Shown one piece after another: positions 1 to 5,206 of a DNA stretch of 7,718 nt. The stretch comes from Actinomycetes bacterium (GTDB lineage Bacteria; Actinomycetota; Acidimicrobiia; Acidimicrobiales; Microtrichaceae). The notes beneath the pieces are model-generated. The model worked only from the letters and a program-made list of their open reading frames with translations. It was not told the origin of the DNA and ran no database searches. Every line of letters begins with the position of its first letter. Positions within the stretch are counted from its first letter, which is position 1. The stretch covers positions 1 through 7,718 of the forward strand of contig JAFAFZ010000610.1 in NCBI GenBank assembly GCA_023423215.1. The letters run 5' to 3'. A program made the translations under genes and the position numbers.

Positions 1-759
1 GTCGCGGACCGCGAGGACGAACTGCTCGACTGGATGGAGGAGCGTGGCGTCGACGACGCGTGGCGCCTCGCCCCCACTCTCGCCGCCGCCGGCGTCGACA
101 CGGCGTGGTGCGACGAGCTCGCCGCCGTGCTCGACGAGGAGACGCTGCCGCCCGGCCTGACCTGGGTCGCCGGCACCCTCACCGCCGTCGGACTGATCGA
201 CGAGGTCCGCGAGGCGACCGGGCGGGTGTCGTCGCTGGTCGCCGACGTGCGCAGCTACACGAACCTGGACCGCGCCGAGGTGCAGGAGGTCGACGTGGTC
301 GACGGCCTGGAGAGCACGCTGAAGGTGCTCGGACAGCACCTCGGCGGCGTGCAGGTCGAGCGCAGCTACGACGCCGACCGCCCGCGGATCGAGGCGTACC
401 CCGGCGAGCTCAACCAGGTCTGGACCAACCTGATCTCGAACGCGGTCGACGCGATGGAGGGGCGGGGCACGCTGCGGCTGGTGGTGCGCGCGGCGCCGGA
501 CGACGGACCGGGCGACGGCTCCGGCGGTGCGGGCGGCATCGAGGTGCAGGTGGGGGACTCGGGGCCCGGCATGGCCGCCGAGGTGCAGGAGCGGGCCTTC
601 GAGCCGTTCTTCACCACCAAGGACGTCGGCAAGGGCACCGGGCTGGGACTCGACATCTCACGGCGCATCGTGCTGGAGCGCCACCGCGGCACCATACGGG
701 TCGACTCGGTGCCGGGCGACACGGTGTTCACCGTGCGCCTGCCGCACGCGCCGGGCTGA
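1..759 (+). CDS. Sensor histidine kinase, C-terminal part (5' end outside window)
   Basis: The frame is open from base 1 to the TGA at 757-759, so about 252 C-terminal residues are visible. They contain a full HATPase_c domain: the N box around Asn at 427-429 (NQVWTNLISNAVDA), the G1 box DSGPGM at 556-573, the F box FEPFFTTK at 598-621 and the G2 box GTGLGL at 634-651. The preceding helical stretch (GRVSSLVADVRSYTNLDR, about 220-273) resembles the second dimerisation helix of kinases whose H box reads HELNNP. That phospho-accepting His is not in the window and should lie just upstream. A glycine-rich insert (about 505-537) sits between the N and G1 boxes. ATP-dependent autophosphorylation and transfer to a response regulator is the family role; the signal is unknown because the sensory part is missing. 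Relatives of this type often carry an N-terminal cyclic-nucleotide-binding-like domain. An ATG at 34 is internal, not the real start. No response regulator is visible. Confidence 0.9.
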   Translation, partial: VADREDELLDWMEERGVDDAWRLAPTLAAAGVDTAWCDELAAVLDEETLPPGLTWVAGTLTAVGLIDEVREATGRVSSLVADVRSYTNLDRAEVQEVDVVDGLESTLKVLGQHLGGVQVERSYDADRPRIEAYPGELNQVWTNLISNAVDAMEGRGTLRLVVRAAPDDGPGDGSGGAGGIEVQVGDSGPGMAAEVQERAFEPFFTTKDVGKGTGLGLDISRRIVLERHRGTIRVDSVPGDTVFTVRLPHAPG

Positions 760-778
760 ACCCGGCCGCGGAGCCCGC

Positions 779-1834
779 TCAGACCGGCGCGGCGATGGTG
801 GACGCGTCGATCACGAAGCGGTAGCGCACGTCCGAGGCGAGCACCCGCTCGTAGGCCTCGTTGACCTGCGACGCCTCGATCACCTCGACCTCGGGCGCGA
901 TGCCGTGCTCGGCGCAGAAGTCGAGCATCTCCTGGGTCTCGCGGATGCTGCCGATGCCCGAGCCGGCGAAGGAGCGGCGGTTGCCGAAGAGGCGGAACAC
1001 GCGCACCGGCAGCGGCTCGGGCGGCGCGCCGACGTTGACCAGCGTGCCGTCCAGGCGCAGCAGGCCCAGGTAGTCGTCCACGTGCAGCGGTGCGCTCACC
1101 GTGTTGACGATCAGGTCGAAGCGGTTGCGCAGCCGTCGGAAGGTCTCGGGGTCGCTCGTCGCGTAGTAGGCGTCCGCACCCATCTGCAGTCCGTCGTCGC
1201 GCTTGGACAACGTCTGGGACAGCACGGTGACCTCGGCGCCCATGGCGTGGGCGAGCTTGACGGCCATGTGGCCGAGGCCGCCCAGACCGACGACCGCGAC
1301 GCGCGAGTGCGGGCCGGCCTTCCAGTGCCGCAGCGGCGAGTACGTCGTGATGCCGGCGCACAGCAGCGGCGCGGCGGCCTCGTACGGGATGGCCTCGGGC
1401 ACGCGCAGCACGAAGTCCTCGACGACCACGATGTGCGTCGAGTAGCCGCCCTGGGTGACGGTGCCGTCCCGGTCGACGCTGGCGTAGGTCTGCGTGTTGC
1501 CCTTCAGGCAGTACTGCTCCTCGCCGGCCAGGCAGTTCTCGCACTCGCGGCACGAGTTCACCATGCAGCCCACGCCGACCCGGTCACCCACGCCGTGCAG
1601 GGTCACGTCGCTGCCGACCGCGGTCACCGTGCCGACGATCTCGTGGCCGACCACCTGCGGGTACTCGATGTCGCCCCACTCGCCGCGCACCGTGTGGATG
1701 TCGGAGTGGCAGATGCCGGCGTACGCGATCTCGATCAGCACGTCGAGCGGCCCGAGCTCCCGGCGCTCGATGGTCGTGGGGACGAGCGGGTCGGTGGCGG
1801 AGGGAGCGGCCCAGGCGGCGACGGTGGTGGTCAT
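779..1834 (-). CDS. Zinc-dependent NAD(P) alcohol dehydrogenase (YahK/CAD-like MDR family)
   Basis: This 351-residue protein has normal length for the cinnamyl-alcohol-dehydrogenase branch of medium-chain dehydrogenases, cytosolic enzymes that interconvert alcohols and aldehydes. Catalytic zinc ligands are Cys42 (GICHSD), His64-Glu65 (VVGHEIVG) and Cys159. The structural zinc site is Cys95, Cys98, Cys101 and Cys109 ([15 protein letters not shown]). The Rossmann motif GLGGLG is at 183-188. The strand-end segment LSQTLSKR (205-212) has Ser plus Lys/Arg rather than an acidic residue, which in this family favours NADPH; that preference is inferred. I chose the ATG at 1834. A TTG at 1846 in frame would add four residues but has no better ribosome site. 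The gene converges on the histidine kinase (19 bp apart) and lies 110 bp downstream of the HxlR gene on the same strand, so partial co-transcription or HxlR control is possible. Substrate not determinable. Confidence 0.93.
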   Translation of the reverse strand: MTTTVAAWAAPSATDPLVPTTIERRELGPLDVLIEIAYAGICHSDIHTVRGEWGDIEYPQVVGHEIVGTVTAVGSDVTLHGVGDRVGVGCMVNSCRECENCLAGEEQYCLKGNTQTYASVDRDGTVTQGGYSTHIVVVEDFVLRVPEAIPYEAAAPLLCAGITTYSPLRHWKAGPHSRVAVVGLGGLGHMAVKLAHAMGAEVTVLSQTLSKRDDGLQMGADAYYATSDPETFRRLRNRFDLIVNTVSAPLHVDDYLGLLRLDGTLVNVGAPPEPLPVRVFRLFGNRRSFAGSGIGSIRETQEMLDFCAEHGIAPEVEVIEASQVNEAYERVLASDVRYRFVIDASTIAAPV

Positions 1835-1842
1835 TCGGACAT

Positions 1843-1880
1843 CCAAGCATCGCCGGGAACCCCGGGCGAGGGTCGCTTGG
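1843..1880 (-). promoter_or_regulatory. Nested inverted repeats in the leader of the alcohol dehydrogenase
   Basis: CCAAGC at 1843-1848 pairs perfectly with GCTTGG at 1875-1880. Inside lies CCGGG (1853-1857), loop AAC, CCCGG (1861-1865). On the minus strand the structure begins 9 nt upstream of the ATG at 1834 and includes the only weak ribosome-site-like stretch (TTGGA). It could affect translation or act as a protein site. Short GC-rich pairs are common in such DNA, so this is tentative. Confidence 0.25.
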
Positions 1881-1892
1881 CACAGGGGTCTC

Positions 1893-1925
1893 GACGGCCG
1901 CCTGGCAGGTCACGGTCCGGCCGTC
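1893..1925 (-). terminator. Possible terminator hairpin after the HxlR gene
   Basis: GACGGCCG (1893-1900) and CGGCCGTC (1918-1925) form a perfect 8-bp GC stem around a 17-nt loop that contains a further CCT/AGG pair. On the minus strand it starts about 20 nt after the HxlR stop codon at 1945. No T-run follows it in either direction, so if it terminates transcription it would be the U-less kind proposed for actinobacteria. It may also be a stability structure between the HxlR and alcohol dehydrogenase genes. Confidence 0.35.
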
Positions 1926-1944
1926 TCGTCGTGGAGCGCTCGGC

Positions 1945-2316
1945 TCAGCAGTCCTCGGCGGTGGCACCCAGGTGCTCGCCCGCCCACGACGCCAGCTCGT
2001 CGAGCGCCGGCTCCAGGGCCCTGCCGCTCAGCGTCAGCCGGTACTCGACACCGACGGGAGGGCCCGGCAGGACGTTCCGCTCCACCAGGCCGACGCCGAC
2101 CAGCTCGTTCAGGCGCTCGGTCAGCATGCGCTCGCTCACCCCGTCGACCTTGCGGCTCAGCTCCGAGAAGCGGGCCGGGCCCTCGAGCAGCGTGCCGATG
2201 ATGAGCCCCGTCCAGCGCTTGCCGAGCAGGTCGAACACCGGGCCCAGGCGGTTGCACGCGCTCTCGGAGTGCACCGGGTGCTCGGCGCGATCGGGGTGGG
2301 TGGAGGGCTCGACCAC
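1945..2316 (-). CDS. HxlR/DUF24-family winged-helix transcriptional regulator
   Basis: This 123-residue protein matches the HxlR family in length and pattern: CNRLGPVFDLLGKRWT (21-36), GPARFSELSRKVDGVSERMLTERLNEL split over 46-72 as the DNA-binding helices, and a wing with VEYRLTLSGRAL (90-101). Family members are small dimeric repressors or activators, several of them sensing quinones, aldehydes or disulfide stress through a cysteine before the first helix. Here Cys21 is at that place, and the only other cysteine is Cys123, the last residue. The start is uncertain. GTG at 2316 is the furthest upstream start in frame before sequence that belongs to the promoter region; GTG at 2274 would give 109 residues and keep Cys21. 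Neither has a good ribosome site, and TACCGT at 2328-2323 could give a nearly leaderless mRNA from 2316. It is divergent from the FMN reductase, the classic arrangement for this family, and probably controls it and itself. Confidence 0.9.
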   Translation of the reverse strand: MVEPSTHPDRAEHPVHSESACNRLGPVFDLLGKRWTGLIIGTLLEGPARFSELSRKVDGVSERMLTERLNELVGVGLVERNVLPGPPVGVEYRLTLSGRALEPALDELASWAGEHLGATAEDC

Positions 2317-2355
2317 GTCGCCACGGTAGCGGGGGACGTACGAGGTCGCCCCTTG

Positions 2356-2370
2356 CTTGCTTTTTGTAAG
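2356..2370. promoter_or_regulatory. Predicted HxlR operator in the divergent promoter region
   Basis: CTTGCTTTTTGTAAG is an interrupted inverted repeat: CTTGC and GTAAG match at four of five positions around TTTTT. It lies in an AT-rich patch (about 2353-2386) that stands out from the GC-rich surroundings, in the 117-bp gap between the HxlR gene (start 2316) and the reductase (start 2434). The shape resembles known DUF24 sites such as the YodB box, with TACT and AGTA arms about 7 nt apart. Location and likeness support an operator; binding is inferred. A second short palindrome, AAAAGTTTT (2374-2382), follows. I could not place a convincing -35/-10 pair on either strand. Confidence 0.55.
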
Positions 2371-2433
2371 TCCAAAAGTTTTCCAACGTCGCAGCGAGCC
2401 GCACGGCGGCGCGCACGACCCGGAGGACCCCCC

Positions 2434-3114
2434 ATGACCGATCTCCCCACGTCCGACCGACCCACGTCGGACCGGCAGCGCCTGCTCGTCATCGTCGGCA
2501 GCACCCGCCCCGACCGCGCGGCGGACCACCTCGTGCCGTGGGTGGTCGCACGAGCACAGGCGCACGGACGCTTCGACGTCGAGCTCGTCGACCTGCGCGA
2601 CTGGCCGCTGCCCATGTTCCAGGAGACGATCGAGACCGTCGGCGACTTCGCGGACCCGACCTACTCGGACCCGATCGTGCGGGCCTGGAACCACAAGGTG
2701 GCCGAGGGCGACGCCTTCCTGTTCGTCACCCCGGAGTACAACCACAGCGTGCCCGGCGTGCTGAAGAACGCGATCGACAACGTGTTCCTGAGCTTCGCCC
2801 TGCGCAACAAGCCCGCCGGGTTCGTCGGCTACAGCGTCGGCCCCATCGCCGGGGCCCGGGCGGTCGAGCACCTGGCCCACATCGCGATCGAGGCCGAGAT
2901 GGCGCCGCTGCGCAACACCGTGCTGGTCGGCGGTGTCGAGCAGGCGTTCCGGGAGGACGGCGAGCCGAGCACGCCGCTCACCGACGTCGCGATCGGCATC
3001 ACGCTGGATGACCTGGCGTGGTGGTCCGACGCGCTGACGCCCGCTCGTGCGGCGGGCGAGCTGCCGCCCGGCACCTTCCGCATGCGCGCCGCGATGGCCC
3101 CCGCCGGCACCTGA
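2434..3114 (+). CDS. NADPH-dependent FMN reductase / quinone reductase-type flavoprotein
   Basis: This 226-residue protein has a flavodoxin-like fold of the NADPH_FMN_red family, which transfers electrons from NAD(P)H through bound FMN to quinones, azo dyes, flavins or metals in the cytosol. The FMN phosphate loop is VIVGSTRPDRAA (19-30). The flavin-ring and dimer motif TPEYNHSVPGVLKNAID is at 99-115, and KPAGFVGYSVGPIAGARAVEHL (126-147, here as key residues Gly129, Gly132, Gly136 and Gly140) fits the family. The first 15 residues carry a small duplication (PTSDR twice) and are probably disordered. ATG at 2434 is supported by GGAGG at 2422-2426, 7 nt upstream. It is divergent from the HxlR regulator, and this regulator-reductase pairing usually means induction by quinones or electrophiles. 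The product is about 30-40 residues longer than minimal family members, mainly through a C-terminal helical tail (191-226). Actual acceptor unknown. Confidence 0.92.
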   Translation: MTDLPTSDRPTSDRQRLLVIVGSTRPDRAADHLVPWVVARAQAHGRFDVELVDLRDWPLPMFQETIETVGDFADPTYSDPIVRAWNHKVAEGDAFLFVTPEYNHSVPGVLKNAIDNVFLSFALRNKPAGFVGYSVGPIAGARAVEHLAHIAIEAEMAPLRNTVLVGGVEQAFREDGEPSTPLTDVAIGITLDDLAWWSDALTPARAAGELPPGTFRMRAAMAPAGT

Positions 3115-3116
3115 GG

Positions 3117-3143
3117 GTTTGGCTCCTGGGCCAGCCGGGGGAT
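3117..3143 (+). promoter_or_regulatory. Possible SigB/SigF-type stress promoter for the GlsB-like gene
   Basis: GTTT at 3117-3120 is followed after 17 nt by GGGGAT at 3138-3143. Actinobacterial general-stress sigma factors (SigB/SigF group) use a GTTT-like -35 and a GGGTAT-like -10 spaced 14-17 nt. The -10 here matches five of six positions. A start near 3150 would give a leader of about 40 nt before the membrane-protein gene, a family often linked to stress. Such short GC-rich matches arise by chance, so the call is weak. Confidence 0.3.
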
Positions 3144-3152
3144 CGCCACCGT

Positions 3153-3171
3153 GGGCAGGACCGACCTGCCC
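3153..3171 (+). terminator. Strong hairpin between the FMN reductase and GlsB-like genes
   Basis: GGGCAGG (3153-3159), loop ACCGA, CCTGCCC (3165-3171): a perfect 7-bp GC-rich stem, extendable by one U-G pair. It begins 38 nt after the reductase stop and ends 5 nt before the AGGGGG ribosome site (3177-3182) of the next gene. No T-run follows. It could end the reductase transcript or, if the promoter at about 3117-3143 is real, sit in the leader of the membrane-protein mRNA. Confidence 0.45.
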
Positions 3172-3189
3172 GGAACAGGGGGTACGACG

Positions 3190-3468
3190 ATGTGGATCCT
3201 GTGGGCAGTGATCGTGGGATTGATCGCCGGGTTCATCGCCCGTGCGCTGGTGCCGGGCCCCGACCCGATGGGCGTGGTCGGCACCCTGGTGCTCGGCCTC
3301 GTCGGCTCGCTGATCGGCGGCTTCCTCGGGTGGCTGATCTTCCGCAACGACGCGGACTCGGGCGCTCTGCAGCTCTCCGGTGTGATCGGCTCCATCATCG
3401 GGGCGGTGATCGCACTCCTCGTGTGGCGTGCCATCCAGTCGAGGTCGACCGGCACCAAGCGGGTCTAG
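3190..3468 (+). CDS. GlsB/YeaQ/YmgE-family (transglycosylase-associated) membrane protein
   Basis: This 92-residue, glycine-rich integral membrane protein has three predicted helices: WILWAVIVGLIAGFIARAL (2-20), a second at about 30-51 with several GxxxG-like spacings, and a third at about 63-82 (VIGSIIGAVIALLVWRAI). A basic tail (QSRSTGTKRV) follows. The pattern and length are standard for the family named after transglycosylase-associated proteins; its function is unknown, though members are often stress-induced. ATG at 3190 is chosen because AGGGGG at 3177-3182 lies 7 nt upstream and the first helix starts right there. A GTG at 3151 in frame would add 13 non-conserved residues read through a hairpin. 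After the stop codon, a short CTGCG/CGCAG pair (3480-3497) is a weak terminator possibility before the next promoter. Confidence 0.9.
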   Translation: MWILWAVIVGLIAGFIARALVPGPDPMGVVGTLVLGLVGSLIGGFLGWLIFRNDADSGALQLSGVIGSIIGAVIALLVWRAIQSRSTGTKRV

Positions 3469-3501
3469 GGCCGCCGCCGCTGCGGGCAGCTGCGCAGGTG
3501 G

Positions 3502-3531
3502 TTGACAGTATGCGACCAGTGGTCGCACAGT
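3502..3531 (+). promoter_or_regulatory. Promoter of the aldolase-like/TetR operon
   Basis: TTGACA at 3502-3507 is a perfect sigma-70-type -35 hexamer. The best -10 is CACAGT at 3526-3531 after 18 nt, matching TATAAT at three positions including the important A2 and T6. The predicted transcript would begin near 3538, about 28 nt before the ATG at 3566, leaving room for GGAGGT at 3555-3560. The spacer is filled by a palindrome, which argues for repression. Confidence 0.6.
3511..3527. promoter_or_regulatory. Predicted TetR operator: perfect 17-bp palindrome within the promoter
   Basis: TGCGACCAGTGGTCGCA has two perfect 8-bp arms around a central G. Flanks continue the symmetry at three of the next five positions (CAGTA to the left, CAGTG to the right). 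It lies between the -35 at 3502-3507 and the -10 at 3526-3531, so a bound protein would block RNA polymerase. TetR proteins commonly bind palindromes of 15-20 bp, and the only TetR gene here is the second gene of the unit this promoter would drive. Autoregulation is therefore the simplest reading. Confidence 0.7.
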
Positions 3532-3565
3532 GGTGGGGTCCATCGACGTCGGCCGGAGGTCACCC

Positions 3566-4420
3566 ATGTCCACCACAGATCTGTCCACCACTGGGCTGTC
3601 CACCACGGAGCTGTCCGCCGCGGACCTCGCCCCGGCGGAGCAGTCCGCTCCGGAGCGGGAGATCGTCGAGCACACGCTGCCGCCGACGTTCGAGACGGTC
3701 GAGGAGGAGCGGCGCCACCGCAAGGAGCGCCTCGCCGCTGCGCTGCGCGTCTTCGGTCGCTTCGGGTTCGGCGAGGGCGTGGCCGGCCACATCACGGCTC
3801 GTGATCCCGAGCTCACCGATCACTTCTGGGTGAACCCGTTCGGCCTGAGCTTCCGCCGGGTGAAGGTGTCCGACCTGCTGCTCGTCGGCCCCGACGGCAC
3901 CGTCGTCGAGGGCGATCGTCCCGTCAACCGCGCCGCCTTCGTCATCCACGCCGCCGTCCACGAGGCTCGTCCCGACATCGTGGCGGCCGCCCACGCGCAC
4001 TCCGTGCACGGCAAGGCCTGGTCCTCGCTCGGCCGCACGCTCGACCCGATCACCCAGGACGCGTGCGTGTTCTTCGAGGACCACGTCGTGGTCGCGGACG
4101 AGGGCGGACGTGTGGTGTTCGAGAAGGAGGCGGGCGTCGCGCTCGCCGAGGGCCTCGGTCAGAACAAGGCGGCGATCCACCAGAACCACGGCCACTTCAC
4201 GGTCGGCCAGACCGTCGACGAGGCCGCCTGGTGGTACATCGCCATGGAGCGCTCCTGCCAGGCGCAGCTCCTGGCCGAGGCCGCCGGCACGCCGAAGCTC
4301 ATCGACGCCGAGGGCGCCCGCTACACCCGCGATCTGACGGGCTTCCCGCTCGCCGGCTGGATCTCCTACCAGCCGATCTGGCAGGACATCGTGGCGTCGG
4401 ATCCCGACCTCTTCGACTGA
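3566..4420 (+). CDS. Class II aldolase/adducin-family protein
   Basis: This 284-residue protein carries one class II aldolase/adducin domain at about 50-260. Visible motifs are GVAGHITARD (71-80), WVNPFG (88-93), HAHS (143-146) and NHGH (207-210). Aligned on fuculose-phosphate aldolase FucA, His143, His145 and His208 are the three metal-binding histidines. The catalytic Glu of FucA lies 19 residues before the first zinc His; here that place is Ala124 (PVNRAAF). A metal site is thus likely, but classical aldol cleavage is doubtful; the same PVNRAAF-type sequence is, as far as I recall, normal in this uncharacterised subgroup. GGAGGT at 3555-3560 supports ATG 3566. The first 40 residues are a low-complexity extension built from LSTT-type repeats. 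It is the first gene of a unit with the TetR gene, 2 bp downstream. Substrate unknown; small sugar-phosphate or hydroxy-acid type compounds are possible. Confidence 0.9.
   Translation: MSTTDLSTTGLSTTELSAADLAPAEQSAPEREIVEHTLPPTFETVEEERRHRKERLAAALRVFGRFGFGEGVAGHITARDPELTDHFWVNPFGLSFRRVKVSDLLLVGPDGTVVEGDRPVNRAAFVIHAAVHEARPDIVAAAHAHSVHGKAWSSLGRTLDPITQDACVFFEDHVVVADEGGRVVFEKEAGVALAEGLGQNKAAIHQNHGHFTVGQTVDEAAWWYIAMERSCQAQLLAEAAGTPKLIDAEGARYTRDLTGFPLAGWISYQPIWQDIVASDPDLFD
3569..3628 (+). repeat. Four tandem 15-bp units at the start of the aldolase-like gene
   Basis: Units at 3569-3583, 3584-3598, 3599-3613 and 3614-3628 follow the pattern TCCACCACNGNNCTG; the first three are close copies and the fourth is degenerate. 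They encode STTDL, STTGL, STTEL and SAADL. Being 15 bp long, gain or loss of a unit keeps the frame, so the copy number could vary between strains. The encoded stretch is probably disordered. Confidence 0.8.
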
Positions 4421-4422
4421 TC

Positions 4423-5154
4423 GTGGTCGACGCCGCACCGGCGCCACGACCCGGGACCGCCGCGTGGTGGATCCAGCGACGGGCCGAGGCCGACCGGCCA
4501 CGACGCCACCGCGTCGACGGGCTGACGCTCGACCGCATCCTGGACGCGGCCCTCGAGCTGGTCGACGACGACGGCCTGGACGGCCTGACCATGCGACGCC
4601 TGGCGACGCGGCTCGACTGCGGACACGCGTCGCTCTACCGGCACGTCGCCAGCCACGACGAGGTGCTCGTCCTGCTCCTGGACCGCGTCCTGGGCGCGCC
4701 GATCCTGGCGCCGTCGGACCGCGGGTCGCCGCGTGACCGCGCCGAGGCGGCGCTGCGCCGCTACCGGTCCCTGCTGCTCGAGCACCCGGCGCTCACGCCG
4801 GCGTTCATCGAGGGGCAGCTGCTCGGCCCGAACGCGCTCGCTCGCCGTGAGGAGGCGCTCGCGCTGGTGCTCGAGGCGGGCGTGCCGCCGGCGCTCGCCG
4901 TGCGGGCGTACCTGACGCTCACGCACTTCGTGATCTCGTCCGCCGTGTTCGAGGCGAGCGGCGCCGGTCGCACCGCGCAGGACCGGCGTGAGATGGAGCA
5001 GTACTTCACCGCGCTGCCCGACGACGAGCACCCCGTGCTGCGCTCGGTCTCGGTCGAGCTGAACGCCGTCGACGGCGACGAGGAGTTCGAGCTCGGCCTG
5101 CAGGCGCTGCTCGACCACCTCGAGGCCCGAGCCGCCGCGACCGTCGCGACGTGA
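4423..5154 (+). CDS. TetR-family transcriptional regulator
   Basis: This 243-residue protein (GTG start) has an N-terminal TetR DNA-binding domain. LTLDRILDAALELVDDDGLDG spans 34-54, MRRLATRL is at 57-64, and the recognition helix region GHASLYRHV is at 68-76, followed by VLVLLLDRVLG. The C-terminal part (about 100-235) is helical, like the ligand-binding and dimerisation half of TetR_C-type members. A basic arm of about 30 residues (WWIQRRAEADRPRRHRV, 15-31) precedes the domain. No ATG lies upstream of the HTH in this frame. GTG 4423, 2 nt after the aldolase stop, is the best start and suggests translational coupling; there is no clear ribosome site of its own. CTG 4417 is a less likely alternative overlapping the stop. 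It likely binds the palindrome at 3511-3527, giving negative feedback on both genes. The inducer may be the aldolase-like protein's substrate. Confidence 0.92.
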   Translation: MVDAAPAPRPGTAAWWIQRRAEADRPRRHRVDGLTLDRILDAALELVDDDGLDGLTMRRLATRLDCGHASLYRHVASHDEVLVLLLDRVLGAPILAPSDRGSPRDRAEAALRRYRSLLLEHPALTPAFIEGQLLGPNALARREEALALVLEAGVPPALAVRAYLTLTHFVISSAVFEASGAGRTAQDRREMEQYFTALPDDEHPVLRSVSVELNAVDGDEEFELGLQALLDHLEARAAATVAT

Positions 5155-5167
5155 GGGCGCTGCGCCC
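5155..5167. terminator. Short hairpin in the convergent gap
   Basis: GGGCGCTGCGCCC directly follows the TetR stop codon and gives a GGGCG/CGCCC stem with a CTG loop. It lies in the 52-bp gap between the convergent TetR and dioxygenase genes, where a two-way terminator is expected. There is no T-run on either side and the stem is short, so the evidence is mainly its position. Confidence 0.35.
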
Positions 5168-5206
5168 GGGTGGGAGCGCGGCGACCGGACGTGGACGGCC
5201 GGAGCC

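Noticed and set aside
1835..1846. TTG start four codons upstream for the alcohol dehydrogenase
   Set aside because: ATG at 1834 is in the same frame and the TTG has no ribosome site; it cannot be fully excluded.
527..2329. A 600-codon plus-strand open frame opposite the alcohol dehydrogenase and HxlR genes
   Set aside because: It has no recognisable domain, is rich in Arg/Ala/Gly/Val, and covers the complement of two clear genes.
2541..2549. TGGTCGCAC, a half-site of the predicted TetR operator
   Set aside because: It lies inside the FMN reductase coding sequence, has no opposing arm, and a 9-mer like this is expected by chance in GC-rich DNA.
3151..3189. GTG start 13 codons upstream for the GlsB-like gene
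   Set aside because: It would place the start inside the hairpin at 3153-3171 and add residues unlike the family; ATG 3190 has a good ribosome site and begins at the first membrane helix.
1945..3816. A 623-codon open frame on the minus strand running through the reductase, GlsB and aldolase regions
   Set aside because: Only its last 123 codons resemble a protein family (HxlR). The rest is antisense to well-supported genes and is low-complexity, as expected in very GC-rich DNA.
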